A stretch of 64,000 bases of DNA from Candidatus Microthrix parvicella Bio17-1 (GCF_000299415.1 NZ_AMPG01000001.1:1054001-1118000), one strand, 5' to 3'; shown: positions 35,334 to 44,318, counted from the first letter of the stretch. Notes: a model not told the origin generated them from the sequence alone. Numbers and translations: made by a program.

Positions 35334-37067
35334 CTAGGGAACCGGGAGGTTGCTCCGCAGCGCCAGCTCGTCGGCGGGTTGGGGAGCCGGCCGGGTGTCC
35401 CGGTCGTAATCACGGTCGTCCGAGGGCATCGCCAGTTGTTGAGCGAGCTTCTCGAACTGGGTCTGGAACGCTCCCAAGGTCCAACGACCGAAGATGGTGT
35501 GACCGCCCTCGTAGGCCTGCTGCTCGTATTCCTGGTGGGTGGTGACGTAGCCCATGTAGTCGTTGCAGTACGTCATGATCAGCACCTCGGTGACCCCGTG
35601 GCCATCGAGCGCCGCACGCACCGTTTCCACCACGCGCCGACCCGCGACCGTGGTGAACTCGCCCGGGCAGCAGATCAGCGCCAGTTGTCCGATCCGCACG
35701 ATCTGAATCGGCAGCACGGTGGGCACCATCGAGCTGGTCTTCAACGCCCCGATCCTGGCCTGCCGCTTCATCTCGGCGAGCGACGGGTCTGCCCAGTCGG
35801 GGAGTCGCACGCGGTCGATCGGCGTGCCCAGCTGCAGCTTGGGCTTTGCCTCCATCAGGATGTCTTTGGGGTCCTGCGCCTCGTACATGCGTCGCAGCCG
35901 CTCGGCCTCCTCGACCGGCAGCTTGGCAAGCCCCCGCAGACGGCGGCGTCGCAGCAGCTTCGACTGCGCCCGGGCAGCAACCGCGATCGCCTTGGGCATG
36001 CCGGGACCATCCACGCGGGTTCCGGCAAAGAACGCCACCCCATGGCAGGGCTCGCCGGTGCGGGCGTTGGGGTGCCCGTCGACAAACCGCGGATCGGCGG
36101 TCTGCTCGGTGAGATCCAGGTAGGTCATCACCCCGTCGATCGGGCCGTCGACGCCAGACCCCCTGCCGTGCGTCGAGCTCGTTGCGGCCAGGGCCGTCTC
36201 GCCTTGCAGGTCGCCGTTGCGCCGCGCCTCGACGTACTCGGCCTCGCCGGAGATTCGATTGCGACGGGCCACATCGCCGGGGCCGTGAAAGTGCGGTGAC
36301 ACGTCGCCCGCGGTGGCCTGGGCGAAGATGGCGACCGATTCGTCTTCTCCCCCACCGTCGGATGCCAGGGCCTGCTCCACATACGCTGCGGCGTAGCCCT
36401 TGTTGTCACCATCGTGTCGTTCCAGCGAGTTGCCCAGGCTGGTGCAGTGCACGCCGAAGAGGCTGAGCAAGGAGGCCGGCTTGCCGTCACGCCGAGCGGT
36501 CAGCACCGACATGGTGCGGTCCAGCGCCAGGTGGGTTTCGGTCTCGGTCAGCGGCATCGCCTCGGGATTTGCCAGGTACGACCCCAGCGAACGGTTCCAT
36601 GCCACATCGTCACTGGGCGCGAACTCGGAGGCATCCAGGGTGAGCTCGGTGGGGGCCGCCGCCGCCTTGGCGCCGGTGACGGCGGTGGCGCACGCCCGCA
36701 CCACCGCCTCAAGGTGTTCGGGCACGAACCCCGGGGTCACGATGTTGTACATGGCTTCATGACCACATCCGCCCGGTGTGGAGTGGCTGTGGGTGCACGC
36801 CAAAACGAAGGTCTCCGGGTTGAAGTCGTCGCCCAGTTCGGCCGTCAGGGCATCGACCACGCCTGCTCGCATGGAGTGGGTGACCATGGCCATGTCGAGG
36901 ACGCAGATGATCGCCGCCCGCCCGTCGGCGCCGCCCACCCACCAGGCGCGGGCATAGAGCGGTGTCTGCTGCCCCCGGGCCCGGTGATCCCACATGCCGT
37001 AGCCACACATGGCCCGACCCGCAGGTTCGATACCGATATCGGCCTTTGCCCATCCCAGTTGGTACAT
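35334..37067 (-). CDS. Neutral/alkaline ceramidase
   Basis: A 577-residue member of the neutral non-lysosomal ceramidase family, which cleaves the amide bond of ceramides. N-terminal domain: KADIGIEPAGRAMCGYGM and the active-site segment LACTHSHSTPGG (zinc ligand His and nucleophilic Ser region, residues ~90-100). Further signatures are LFGVHCTSLGNS, AGDVSPHFHG, CPGEFTTVAGRR and the TTHQEYEQQAYEGGHTIFG stretch before the C-terminal immunoglobulin-like domain, which seems short. No signal peptide is visible from the ATG at 37067, so it appears cytoplasmic, unlike secreted ceramidases. Divergent from the fused FadE gene. Confidence 0.88.
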   Translation of the reverse strand: MYQLGWAKADIGIEPAGRAMCGYGMWDHRARGQQTPLYARAWWVGGADGRAAIICVLDMAMVTHSMRAGVVDALTAELGDDFNPETFVLACTHSHSTPGGCGHEAMYNIVTPGFVPEHLEAVVRACATAVTGAKAAAAPTELTLDASEFAPSDDVAWNRSLGSYLANPEAMPLTETETHLALDRTMSVLTARRDGKPASLLSLFGVHCTSLGNSLERHDGDNKGYAAAYVEQALASDGGGEDESVAIFAQATAGDVSPHFHGPGDVARRNRISGEAEYVEARRNGDLQGETALAATSSTHGRGSGVDGPIDGVMTYLDLTEQTADPRFVDGHPNARTGEPCHGVAFFAGTRVDGPGMPKAIAVAARAQSKLLRRRRLRGLAKLPVEEAERLRRMYEAQDPKDILMEAKPKLQLGTPIDRVRLPDWADPSLAEMKRQARIGALKTSSMVPTVLPIQIVRIGQLALICCPGEFTTVAGRRVVETVRAALDGHGVTEVLIMTYCNDYMGYVTTHQEYEQQAYEGGHTIFGRWTLGAFQTQFEKLAQQLAMPSDDRDYDRDTRPAPQPADELALRSNLPVP

Positions 37068-37132
37068 CAACACCCCAAGTCGTCGAGATACCGACCCTAC
37101 GCGCCCCCGCCTCCCGCTCAGCGATGCGGGAG

Positions 37133-37189
37133 GCAACGGAACCGGTCGTGAGCAACGGAACTGGTTGTGAGCAACGGAAGCGGCTCACG
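37133..37189. repeat. Three 19-bp direct repeats in a divergent promoter region
   Basis: GCAACGGAACCGGTCGTGA (37133-37151) and GCAACGGAACTGGTTGTGA (37152-37170) differ at two positions. A third copy, GCAACGGAAGCGGCTCACG (37171-37189), keeps the first nine bases and part of the rest. They are exactly in phase, spaced 19 bp, between the divergent ceramidase and FadE genes. This could be a set of regulator half-sites on one DNA face. Confidence 0.85.
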
Positions 37190-37264
37190 TCGCACAGCAC
37201 GGCAACGCGGGAATAGGGTCGCGCTTCGTTTCTAGCCACTTCCATCACCAGGAGCACGCCCCCC

Positions 37265-39421
37265 ATGGCCATCGCCATCACCGAAGACCATCTGGCACTC
37301 GGCGAAACCGTCGCCGACCTCGCCCGCAAGCGGGAACTGTTGGAGGCCAACCACGCGCTGCTCGAAGCCGACGAGGAGGCCCTGCCCGCGGTGTGGAATG
37401 AGATCGCCGGCCTCGGCTGGCTGGGGCTGCATCTGCCCGAAGCCCACGGCGGCTCCGGGTTTGGCCTGGAGGAGTTGGTGGTCGTCGTCGAGGAACTGGG
37501 CCGTCGGGTGGCACCGGGGCCGTTCGTGCCAACGGTGATCGCCAGCGCCGCATTGGCCGCCATCGGGGACGAGGCCACCTGCGCCAAGCTCCTGCCAGGT
37601 CTTGGCGACGGCTCGCTCACCGGTGCCGTTGCCCTCCACGGCGACGTGACCATCGACGGCCACACTGCGTCCGGCAGCGCCGGGGTGGTGCTCGGTGGAG
37701 CGTTGGCCAAAATCGTGCTGGTTGCAGTTGGTGACGATGTGGTCATCGTCGACACGAGCGCCGACGGCGTCACCGTGGAGACCCCGCCCAACCTCGATCC
37801 GTCCCGACGCTCGGCCCGGATCACCCTCGACAACACGGCAGTCACCGTGTTGACCGGCGGAGCGACTGCGCTGCGCGACCTCAGCCGGGTGATCCTGGCC
37901 GCCGATGCGGTGGGCATTGCCGCCGAGTGCACCGAGTCGGCGGCGGCCTACGCCAACGAGCGCGAGCAGTTCGGTCGGCCGATCGCCATGTTCCAGGCGG
38001 TCAAGCACCACTGCGCCAACATGGCGGTCGCCACCGAAATGGCCACCTGCGCCGTCTGGGACGCCGCCCGCGCCGCTTCCACCGGCGGCGATCAGCTGAG
38101 CTACGCCGCCGCGGTCGCCGCCGCCCTGGCCGCACCTGCCGCCGACCTGTGCGCCAACCTCAACACCCAGGTGCACGGCGGCATCGCCATCACATGGGAG
38201 CACGAAGCCCACCTGTTCATGAGGCGCGCCACCACGCTGTTGTACTTCCTCGATGCCGACGGTGCGGCGGCCGACCTGGTGGACCTCTCACGCGCCGGGG
38301 TTGCGCGGGCCAAAACCGTCGAGTTGCCGCCGGAGGCCGAGACGATCCGCGCGGAGGTCCGCAGCTTCGTCGACTCGATCTCGGGGCTCTCCGAGGATGA
38401 GCGCAAGGCCCGGATGGTCGAGACCGGTTACGCCATGCCGAACTGGCCCAAGCCCTTCGGACGGGCGGCGGGTGCCGTCGAGCAGTTGGTGATCGAGCAG
38501 GAGTTCGGCACCGCGAAGGTGTCTCGTCCCAGCTACGGCATCACCGGATGGAACATCCTCACCCTCATCCAGTACGGCACCGAGGATCAGGTGGCCCGCT
38601 GGGTGAAGCCCGCCCTCGACCAGGAGGTCGTGTGGTGTCAGCTGTTCTCCGAGCCCGACGCCGGGTCGGATGCAGCCGGGGTCACCACCAAGGGCACCCG
38701 GGTTGACGGCGGCTGGCTGGTGAACGGCCAGAAGGTGTGGACCTCGGGCGCCCACTATTCGGGGATGGGTTTCGCCACCGTGCGCACCAACCCGGACGCT
38801 GCGAAGCATGACGGCATCACGATGATGGTGATCGACATGCACGCTGAAGGCGTCGAGGTGCGTCCGCTGAAGATGGTCAACGGCGGCAAGGAGTTCAACG
38901 AGGTCTTCTTCAGCGACGTGTTCGTTCCCGACGACGACGTGGTGGGGCCCGTCGACGGTGGCTGGACCGTGGCCCGGGCCACCCTCGGAAATGAAAGCGT
39001 CAGCATCGGCAGCGGCGATGGCGGCATGGCGATGCCTCCGGAACTGCTGTTGTCGGCCTTCGACGAGCACCCCGACCGTCTGGCGGGTGGCGCTGCCCGC
39101 GTCGGCCACTACATCGCCGAGCACCACTCGATGGGTCTGATGAACCTGCGTGCTGCCAACCGTGCGGTCGCCGGTGCCGATCCTGGGGTGGGCGGAGCGA
39201 TCACCAAGCTGGTGCTTTCCGAGATCGGCCACGACGCCGCCTCGATTCTCACGGAGTGCTACGGCCCGGATTCGGTGTTCATGGATGGGATGGGGGCGAT
39301 CAGCAACCCGATGGTGCTCATGCACCGGGCGTTGTCGATCGCCGGCGGAACGTCTGAGATCAAGCGCAACCAGATTGGCGAGCGCATCCTGGGCATGCCC
39401 CGAGACCCGCTGATCAACTGA
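37265..39421 (+). CDS. Two-domain (fused) acyl-CoA dehydrogenase
   Basis: A 718-residue fusion of two acyl-CoA dehydrogenase modules. Residues ~1-355 form a FadE with the C-terminal helix signature NTQVHGGIAITWEHEAHLFMRR; residues ~360-718 form a second with LFSEPDAGSDAAG, VNGQKVWTSGAHYSGMG and the end SIAGGTSEIKRNQIGERILG. Actinobacterial steroid-pathway FadEs work as alpha2beta2 heteromers of two such subunits; here both are one chain. It oxidises an acyl-CoA to an enoyl-CoA using FAD. ATG with AGGAG upstream. Substrate unknown; a bulky acyl chain is likely by analogy. Confidence 0.93.
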   Translation: MAIAITEDHLALGETVADLARKRELLEANHALLEADEEALPAVWNEIAGLGWLGLHLPEAHGGSGFGLEELVVVVEELGRRVAPGPFVPTVIASAALAAIGDEATCAKLLPGLGDGSLTGAVALHGDVTIDGHTASGSAGVVLGGALAKIVLVAVGDDVVIVDTSADGVTVETPPNLDPSRRSARITLDNTAVTVLTGGATALRDLSRVILAADAVGIAAECTESAAAYANEREQFGRPIAMFQAVKHHCANMAVATEMATCAVWDAARAASTGGDQLSYAAAVAAALAAPAADLCANLNTQVHGGIAITWEHEAHLFMRRATTLLYFLDADGAAADLVDLSRAGVARAKTVELPPEAETIRAEVRSFVDSISGLSEDERKARMVETGYAMPNWPKPFGRAAGAVEQLVIEQEFGTAKVSRPSYGITGWNILTLIQYGTEDQVARWVKPALDQEVVWCQLFSEPDAGSDAAGVTTKGTRVDGGWLVNGQKVWTSGAHYSGMGFATVRTNPDAAKHDGITMMVIDMHAEGVEVRPLKMVNGGKEFNEVFFSDVFVPDDDVVGPVDGGWTVARATLGNESVSIGSGDGGMAMPPELLLSAFDEHPDRLAGGAARVGHYIAEHHSMGLMNLRAANRAVAGADPGVGGAITKLVLSEIGHDAASILTECYGPDSVFMDGMGAISNPMVLMHRALSIAGGTSEIKRNQIGERILGMPRDPLIN

Positions 39422-39562
39422 CGTCGCCGAGGGGGCGTGTCCGAGCCGCTCGGTTAGCCTGGTGTGTTCATCCGGTGGTTGACTGTGAGCCCTGACAACC
39501 GGCTCGGTTTGTTCGCCACAGCCATTCGAGACCCCGCCAGATCGGCGGGAGGAGACGATTTC

Positions 39563-39826
39563 ATGCACGTATGGATTGACCAGGACCTGTGCACCGGCGA
39601 CGGCCTGTGTGAGGAGATTGCCCCAGAGGTGTTCTTCGCGCAGGACGACGGCCTCTACTACGTGAAGGAGTCGGCGAAAAACTTCGGCACCGAGAAGAAG
39701 TTTGACGGTGACACCAACCCCGCCGGTCCCGATGGTCAGGCCCGAATCCCCGATGGGGAGATCGAAAGCGTCATCGAGGCCGCCGAGGAGTGCCCCGGCG
39801 AGTGCATCTTCATCGAGGTCGAGTAG
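39563..39826 (+). CDS. Ferredoxin with a CxxDxxC cluster motif
   Basis: An 87-residue ferredoxin. Cluster residues: Cys10, Asp13 and Cys16 in DLCTGDGLCEEIAP, then Cys77 in EECPGEC, with an additional Cys81. The usual second Cys of a 4Fe-4S motif is replaced by Asp13, as in ferredoxins that hold a 3Fe-4S cluster or a 4Fe-4S cluster with an Asp ligand. A ~20-residue insertion (residues ~36-60, KESAKNFGTEKKFDGDTNPA) separates the halves and makes it longer than the ~63-residue P450-partner ferredoxins. ATG 39563 follows GGGAGGAGACG. Likely electron donor to a P450 or other oxygenase. Confidence 0.9.
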   Translation: MHVWIDQDLCTGDGLCEEIAPEVFFAQDDGLYYVKESAKNFGTEKKFDGDTNPAGPDGQARIPDGEIESVIEAAEECPGECIFIEVE

Positions 39827-39840
39827 CTCGCAACCCGCAC

Positions 39841-39865
39841 CCCCGGTCGGTTTCCCCGACCGGGG
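39841..39865. terminator. Bidirectional hairpin terminator
   Basis: CCCCGGTCGG-TTTCC-CCGACCGGGG is a perfect 10-bp GC-rich stem with a 5-base loop between the converging ferredoxin (stop 39826) and flavoprotein (stop 39875) genes. There is no long T-run. Position and stability make it a convincing shared terminator. Confidence 0.75.
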
Positions 39866-39874
39866 CGGGACGGT

Positions 39875-40597
39875 TCAGCCGATCGGTTCAGGTGACTGGT
39901 CGGCGGCGTTCGTGAAGTTCTGATAATCCTCGGCGCGGTTGCCGTCGGTGGGGATACCGCCGTTGGCACGCAACATGGCGGCAGTGTGCATCAGGTTCCA
40001 CGTCATGAACGTGCAGTTCCGGTTGGTGAAGTCGCTGTCGAAACCGGTTGGCGTGTCTGAACCCTCGACGACGTCCCCGTAGCTGGGGCCCGGCCCCACT
40101 TCGCCGATCCAGCCGCAGTCGGCCTGCGGCGGAATCGTGTAGCCGATGTGGGACATGGCGTAGAGAATGTCCATTGAGCACGCCTTCACCCCGTCCTCGT
40201 TGCCGGTGACGATGCAACCGGCGGTCTTGCCGTAGTACAGGTACTGGCCCTTGTCATTGGTCTCGCCACTCGAGGCGTACATGCGCTCGACGGCCAGGGT
40301 GGCCACGCTGGACTTCACGCCCAGCCAGATCGGCGTGCCCATGACGAAGATGTCGGCGGCCATGATTTTTGCCTGGATCAGAGGCCAGTCGTCTCGTGGC
40401 CGGCCAAATTCGGTGAGGTCCGGGTACATCCCGTGGGGGATGACGTGTTCGAGGGCATGGACGGTCTCGACCGACGCCCCTTCGGTCTTCATGATTCCCG
40501 CCGAACGACTCATCAACCGTCCGGTGTGGGAGTCGGCGGGGTCGTACTCCAGCGAGCAGTTGAGAAACAGGGCGCTGAGTTGGGAAAAGTCGGGCAT
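39875..40597 (-). CDS. NAD(P)H-dependent flavin oxidoreductase, flavodoxin-like fold
   Basis: A 240-residue protein of the NADPH-dependent FMN reductase / WrbA-like family. FMN-binding segments are ALFLNCSLE (phosphate loop), FVMGTPIWLGVKSSV and GCIVTGNEDGVKACSMDILYAMSHIGYTIPP. It probably reduces quinones, azo compounds or a metal with FMN and NAD(P)H. The C-terminal ~60 residues (TFMTWNLMHTAAMLRANGG) are typical of a subgroup. ATG 40597 with AAGGAG upstream. Divergent from the aldo/keto reductase gene. Confidence 0.88.
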   Translation of the reverse strand: MPDFSQLSALFLNCSLEYDPADSHTGRLMSRSAGIMKTEGASVETVHALEHVIPHGMYPDLTEFGRPRDDWPLIQAKIMAADIFVMGTPIWLGVKSSVATLAVERMYASSGETNDKGQYLYYGKTAGCIVTGNEDGVKACSMDILYAMSHIGYTIPPQADCGWIGEVGPGPSYGDVVEGSDTPTGFDSDFTNRNCTFMTWNLMHTAAMLRANGGIPTDGNRAEDYQNFTNAADQSPEPIG

Positions 40598-40698
40598 CTG
40601 GACTCCTTGGTTCGACCGGGTCCTGACCGGACCCGCTGCCTCGGTCTACCCCTGCAATGGCGCGACCCAAACCATCGATGCGGCGGTAGCGTCGGACG

Positions 40699-41676
40699 AT
40701 GACCCCCTCGATGGAGCAGCGCACGCTGGGTGACGGCGGCCCGAAGGTTTCGATCATCGGCTTGGGAACCGCCGCCCTCGGTCGACCGCTGTACATCAAC
40801 GAGACCCACTGCGAAGACCTGGCGGGCGCTGCCGATCCAGAGTCGCTCGAGGCAAGGGCGGGCGAGGTTTTCGACGCCGCGCTGGCGGGTGGCGTCACCT
40901 ACTTCGACACCGCCCGCTCCTACGGTCTGGGCGAGCGCTTCCTCGGCCACTGGCTCGGGCGGCTGGGCGCCTCCGATCGGGTGAGCGTCGGTTCGAAGTG
41001 GGGCTACACCTACGTGGCCGACTGGGACCCTGACGCCACCACTCACGAGGTGAAGAACCACTCCCACACGGCCCTGCGGCGACAACTCGGCGAGACCCGC
41101 GCCGAGTTGTGCGACCATCTCGGCATCTACCAGATCCACTCGGTGACCCCGGACTCGCCGGTCCTCGACGACGGCGCCGTGATCGCTGCGCTGGGCGAGT
41201 TGCGGGCCACCGGGGTGCGCGTCGGCCTGACCACCAGCGGACCCGACCAGGCCGACGTCATCCGACGCGCCCTCAAGGTGGAGGCGAACGGCACCCCGCT
41301 GTTCTCGACGGTGCAGGCAACGTGGAACCTCTTGGAACGCTCGGCAGGACCGGCGCTGGCCGAGGCACACGACGCCGGGTTGGGCGTGATCGTCAAGGAG
41401 GCCCTGGCCAACGGCCGCCTGGCCGGTGCTGGTAACCGGGCCGACGTCGCCCACCTCACGGGTTGGCCGCCCGACGCGGTGGCACTGGCGGCTGCCGCCT
41501 CCCAACCGTGGGCCGACGTGGTACTCAGTGGAGCGGCCACCGTTGAACACCTGCAGTCCAACCTGCTGGCCACCAAGGTGATGCTGGACGGCGACCCGAC
41601 GTTGGCCCTTGGAGGCGACGCCCCGATCGAGCCTGAGCGCTACTGGGCCGAACGCTCCCAACGTCCCTGGACCTAG
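40699..41676 (+). CDS. Aldo/keto reductase
   Basis: A 325-residue AKR-fold enzyme. The catalytic tetrad can be placed: Asp and Tyr in YFDTARSYGLGE, Lys in VGSKWGY, and His in YQIHSVTPD. Typical end-of-barrel features (VVLSGAATVEHLQSN) match the NADP-binding region of the galactose-dehydrogenase-like subgroup. It reduces or oxidises a carbonyl substrate with NADP(H). ATG 40699; no strong ribosome site. Divergent from the flavin reductase and 33 bases upstream of the NERD gene. Confidence 0.92.
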   Translation: MTPSMEQRTLGDGGPKVSIIGLGTAALGRPLYINETHCEDLAGAADPESLEARAGEVFDAALAGGVTYFDTARSYGLGERFLGHWLGRLGASDRVSVGSKWGYTYVADWDPDATTHEVKNHSHTALRRQLGETRAELCDHLGIYQIHSVTPDSPVLDDGAVIAALGELRATGVRVGLTTSGPDQADVIRRALKVEANGTPLFSTVQATWNLLERSAGPALAEAHDAGLGVIVKEALANGRLAGAGNRADVAHLTGWPPDAVALAAAASQPWADVVLSGAATVEHLQSNLLATKVMLDGDPTLALGGDAPIEPERYWAERSQRPWT

Positions 41677-41709
41677 GCTCGGTCCAGCATCGTCGCACGC
41701 GGAGGATCA

Positions 41710-42780
41710 GTGGAAGACACACATTTCGGCGGGGATGAGGTACGACGGCTGAGCGGCGAACCTCGCACTTCAACGATCGCTGCGTCCGGTCACAACCAGG
41801 CAACCGGTGGGCTGATCGGCAGGCGCAAGCGCGTCTACGGCAACGACATGCTGTACGTCACCGCACCCGACGGGTCCAAGATCGGACGAGTGAATCTGGA
41901 AACCGGTCGGGTCACGATGGACCAAGCCATCCTGCGCGACATGTTGGACCGCTTCGTTAAGGACTGGCGGGCCACCCACATGGGAGCGCAACCGCCATCC
42001 GGTGGCGACCGCAGCGACACTACCGGCTCACTCCAAGATGATCGTCCCCTCGTTACGCCCGCGCCCCCGGCGGATGCCGATACCGCCGGCGTATCGGCCC
42101 AGAACATGTACAACCGCAAATCTGCTCGGGAACTGGCCAAAAAGCAGCAGATCGTGGCCGCCGATGCCCGATGGCGCCAAGAGGCCAAGGCAGCGCGTCC
42201 CGTGATGGGTCGCCTGGCGGCCGCGCTGACCGCCAAGCCAAAGATCACACCGGAGTCGCAGACCACGGCCAACTGGAGGGTGGGCGCCGAGGGCGAACGG
42301 CTCGTCGGTGAGGTACTCAAGGGCGTGCGAGGCATCGAGGTGCTGCACGACCGCCTCATCCCGGGCAGCCGGGCCAACATCGACCACCTGGTTGTCGGCC
42401 CGTCAGGCGTCTTCGTCATCGACGCCAAGAAGTACACGGGCAAGCTGGAGGCCCGAGACGTCGGTGGCATGTTCCGTCACGACCCGAGGCTTTACGTCAA
42501 GGGCCGTGACCGCACCAAACTGGTCGACGGGGTGCGCCACCAGATCGAGGTGGTTCGCACCACCCTCGGTGACGAATTCGCAGGCGTGGCGATCCGGGGC
42601 GTGCTGTGCTTCATCGGCGTCGAATGGCCCCTACTCCGCCGGCCCCAGCGGGTCAAGGGTGTGGTCGTCGTCTGGCCCCAGGGTCTCCCAAAGGTCGTCA
42701 CCTCCGGTAGACCCTTGAACGACCGGGTGGTCGATGTGGCAACGCACCTTCGCACCCGGCTTCGTCCGGCAGGTGGGTAG
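41710..42780 (+). CDS. NERD-domain (nuclease-related) protein
   Basis: A 356-residue protein. Residues ~190-330 form a NERD domain: GAEGERLVGEVL (192-203), NIDHLVVGPSGVFVIDAKKY with Asp225, Asp238 and Lys240 giving a D-x(n)-DxK nuclease-like core. The N-terminal ~180 residues are a different, partly charged region with an RVYGNDMLYVTAPDGSKIGR segment that I do not recognise. GTG start is supported by GGAGG four bases upstream. NERD proteins are widespread; nuclease activity is mostly unproven. There is no defence-gene neighbour. Confidence 0.88.
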   Translation: MEDTHFGGDEVRRLSGEPRTSTIAASGHNQATGGLIGRRKRVYGNDMLYVTAPDGSKIGRVNLETGRVTMDQAILRDMLDRFVKDWRATHMGAQPPSGGDRSDTTGSLQDDRPLVTPAPPADADTAGVSAQNMYNRKSARELAKKQQIVAADARWRQEAKAARPVMGRLAAALTAKPKITPESQTTANWRVGAEGERLVGEVLKGVRGIEVLHDRLIPGSRANIDHLVVGPSGVFVIDAKKYTGKLEARDVGGMFRHDPRLYVKGRDRTKLVDGVRHQIEVVRTTLGDEFAGVAIRGVLCFIGVEWPLLRRPQRVKGVVVVWPQGLPKVVTSGRPLNDRVVDVATHLRTRLRPAGG

Positions 42781-42858
42781 CTCCGAGCCCGAAAGCGGTG
42801 AGTGTCAACGACCGATCAGGGTGTCGACGCCAACGGTCCAGTCGCCGCCGACAGCGAC

Positions 42859-44208
42859 TCAGTCGACGCCGGCGTCGGTTGTCAGCAGACGCTGAAACCA
42901 CTTGGCCGAGTCCTTGGGGATACGGCGGTAGTCGTTGTCGTAGTCGGTGTAGACGATGCCGAAGCGGGGGCTGCGGCCCAGCACCCACTCGACGTTGTCC
43001 GCATAGGACCAAGCGAAGTAGCCGTCAACGTTGATGCCCTCGGCCTTTGCGGCCAACACCGCCTCGAGGTTGCGGCGATACACCCAGATACGAATGTCGT
43101 CGCGCACCCGGCCGTCCGGCTCCAAACGATCCTGGCCGCCAAACCCACCCTCGGTTACCACCATCCGTTTGGCCACCGGGTGGTTGGCGTACTTGCGGAA
43201 CGTCCACAGCAACGCGTCGGCGTCCTGAGGAATGCCGATGGCAGAGGAAACCCTCGCCTCTGCACCGGGCACCGTCATCGTCGGCACCGCCCCGACGACG
43301 GGCAACTTGCGCAGCGCCACCAACGGCCCGTAACACTGCACACCCATGAAGTCGTACTCGAAGCGGGCCGATTCCAGGTCGCCGTCCTCGATGTGGCGCT
43401 TCATCAAGTTGAGCAGCCGGTTGGCCTCGAACGGGTAGCCCAGCCCACCGGCAGGGTCGAGGTGCATGTCGATGGCCAGGGCCTCGATCGCCCGCTTGCG
43501 GCGGGCGGTGCGCTCGTCGGTTGGCTCGTAGGGGTAGGCGACCGACATGACGTTGGTCGTGCCGATCTCAGCGTCCTCGGGCAACGCGGCCCGCATCCGA
43601 CGTCCGGCTTCGGCGCAGGCCAGGTTGATGTGGTGCACGCTGCGCAGCGTGGTGTTGGGGTGGAGGCCCTTTCGGCCGTACAGCCCCAGCACCAGGTGTC
43701 CAGCGACGCTGGCAGGTTCGTTAAACACCATCCATTTCTTGACCCGGTCGCCAAACCGTTCGGCGCACACCTCGGCGAATCGGGCGAAGTCCTCGACGAT
43801 GCCTCGGCGGGTCCAGCCGCCCTCCTGCCACAAGGCCAGCGGAATGTCCCAGTGGTGGACGGTCACCCATGGCTCCATGCCCGCTTCCAGGGTGGCGTCG
43901 ATGACCCGGTCGTAGAAGTCGGCGCCCTTCGGGTTCAGCCGCTCACGCCCGGTACCCATCAGGCGTGGCCACGACAGCGAGATGCGGTTGGCACCGAAGC
44001 CGAGGTCCTTGATCATCTCGATGTCCTCGGGATACCGGTTGTAGAAGTCGATGCCCTGATCGCCCCCCTCGCCGGCGATCTTGCCGGTGCGGGTCAGCTC
44101 ATCCCAGATCGACGGTGCCTTACCGTCAGCGGAGGGTGCACCTTCGATCTGAAAGGCCGCTGAGGCCACACCCCAGGTGAAGTCGTCGCCGAAATCGCTT
44201 CGCTTCAC
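42859..44208 (-). CDS. Beta-glucosidase, glycoside hydrolase family 1
   Basis: A 449-residue GH1 beta-barrel enzyme. The acid/base is Glu164 in VFNEPAS; the nucleophile is Glu353 in VTEGGFGG, in place of the common ITENG. Other family marks: FTWGVASAAFQIEGA at the N-terminus, RISLSWPRL, VTVHHWDIPLALW and DGYFAWSYADNVEW. No signal peptide, so cytoplasmic. It hydrolyses beta-linked glucosides or galactosides. ATG 44208. No sugar transporter or regulator is next to it. Confidence 0.95.
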   Translation of the reverse strand: MKRSDFGDDFTWGVASAAFQIEGAPSADGKAPSIWDELTRTGKIAGEGGDQGIDFYNRYPEDIEMIKDLGFGANRISLSWPRLMGTGRERLNPKGADFYDRVIDATLEAGMEPWVTVHHWDIPLALWQEGGWTRRGIVEDFARFAEVCAERFGDRVKKWMVFNEPASVAGHLVLGLYGRKGLHPNTTLRSVHHINLACAEAGRRMRAALPEDAEIGTTNVMSVAYPYEPTDERTARRKRAIEALAIDMHLDPAGGLGYPFEANRLLNLMKRHIEDGDLESARFEYDFMGVQCYGPLVALRKLPVVGAVPTMTVPGAEARVSSAIGIPQDADALLWTFRKYANHPVAKRMVVTEGGFGGQDRLEPDGRVRDDIRIWVYRRNLEAVLAAKAEGINVDGYFAWSYADNVEWVLGRSPRFGIVYTDYDNDYRRIPKDSAKWFQRLLTTDAGVD

Positions 44209-44318
44209 AGGTACGTCACCGTTCGTCGGGTCTCACTGTCGGGGGTCATGGACGGGCATGGTAGCCAGAAACCGGCTGACCGCTGCCCGCCGAGGCGCAA
44301 ACGGCTAACCTCCACACC

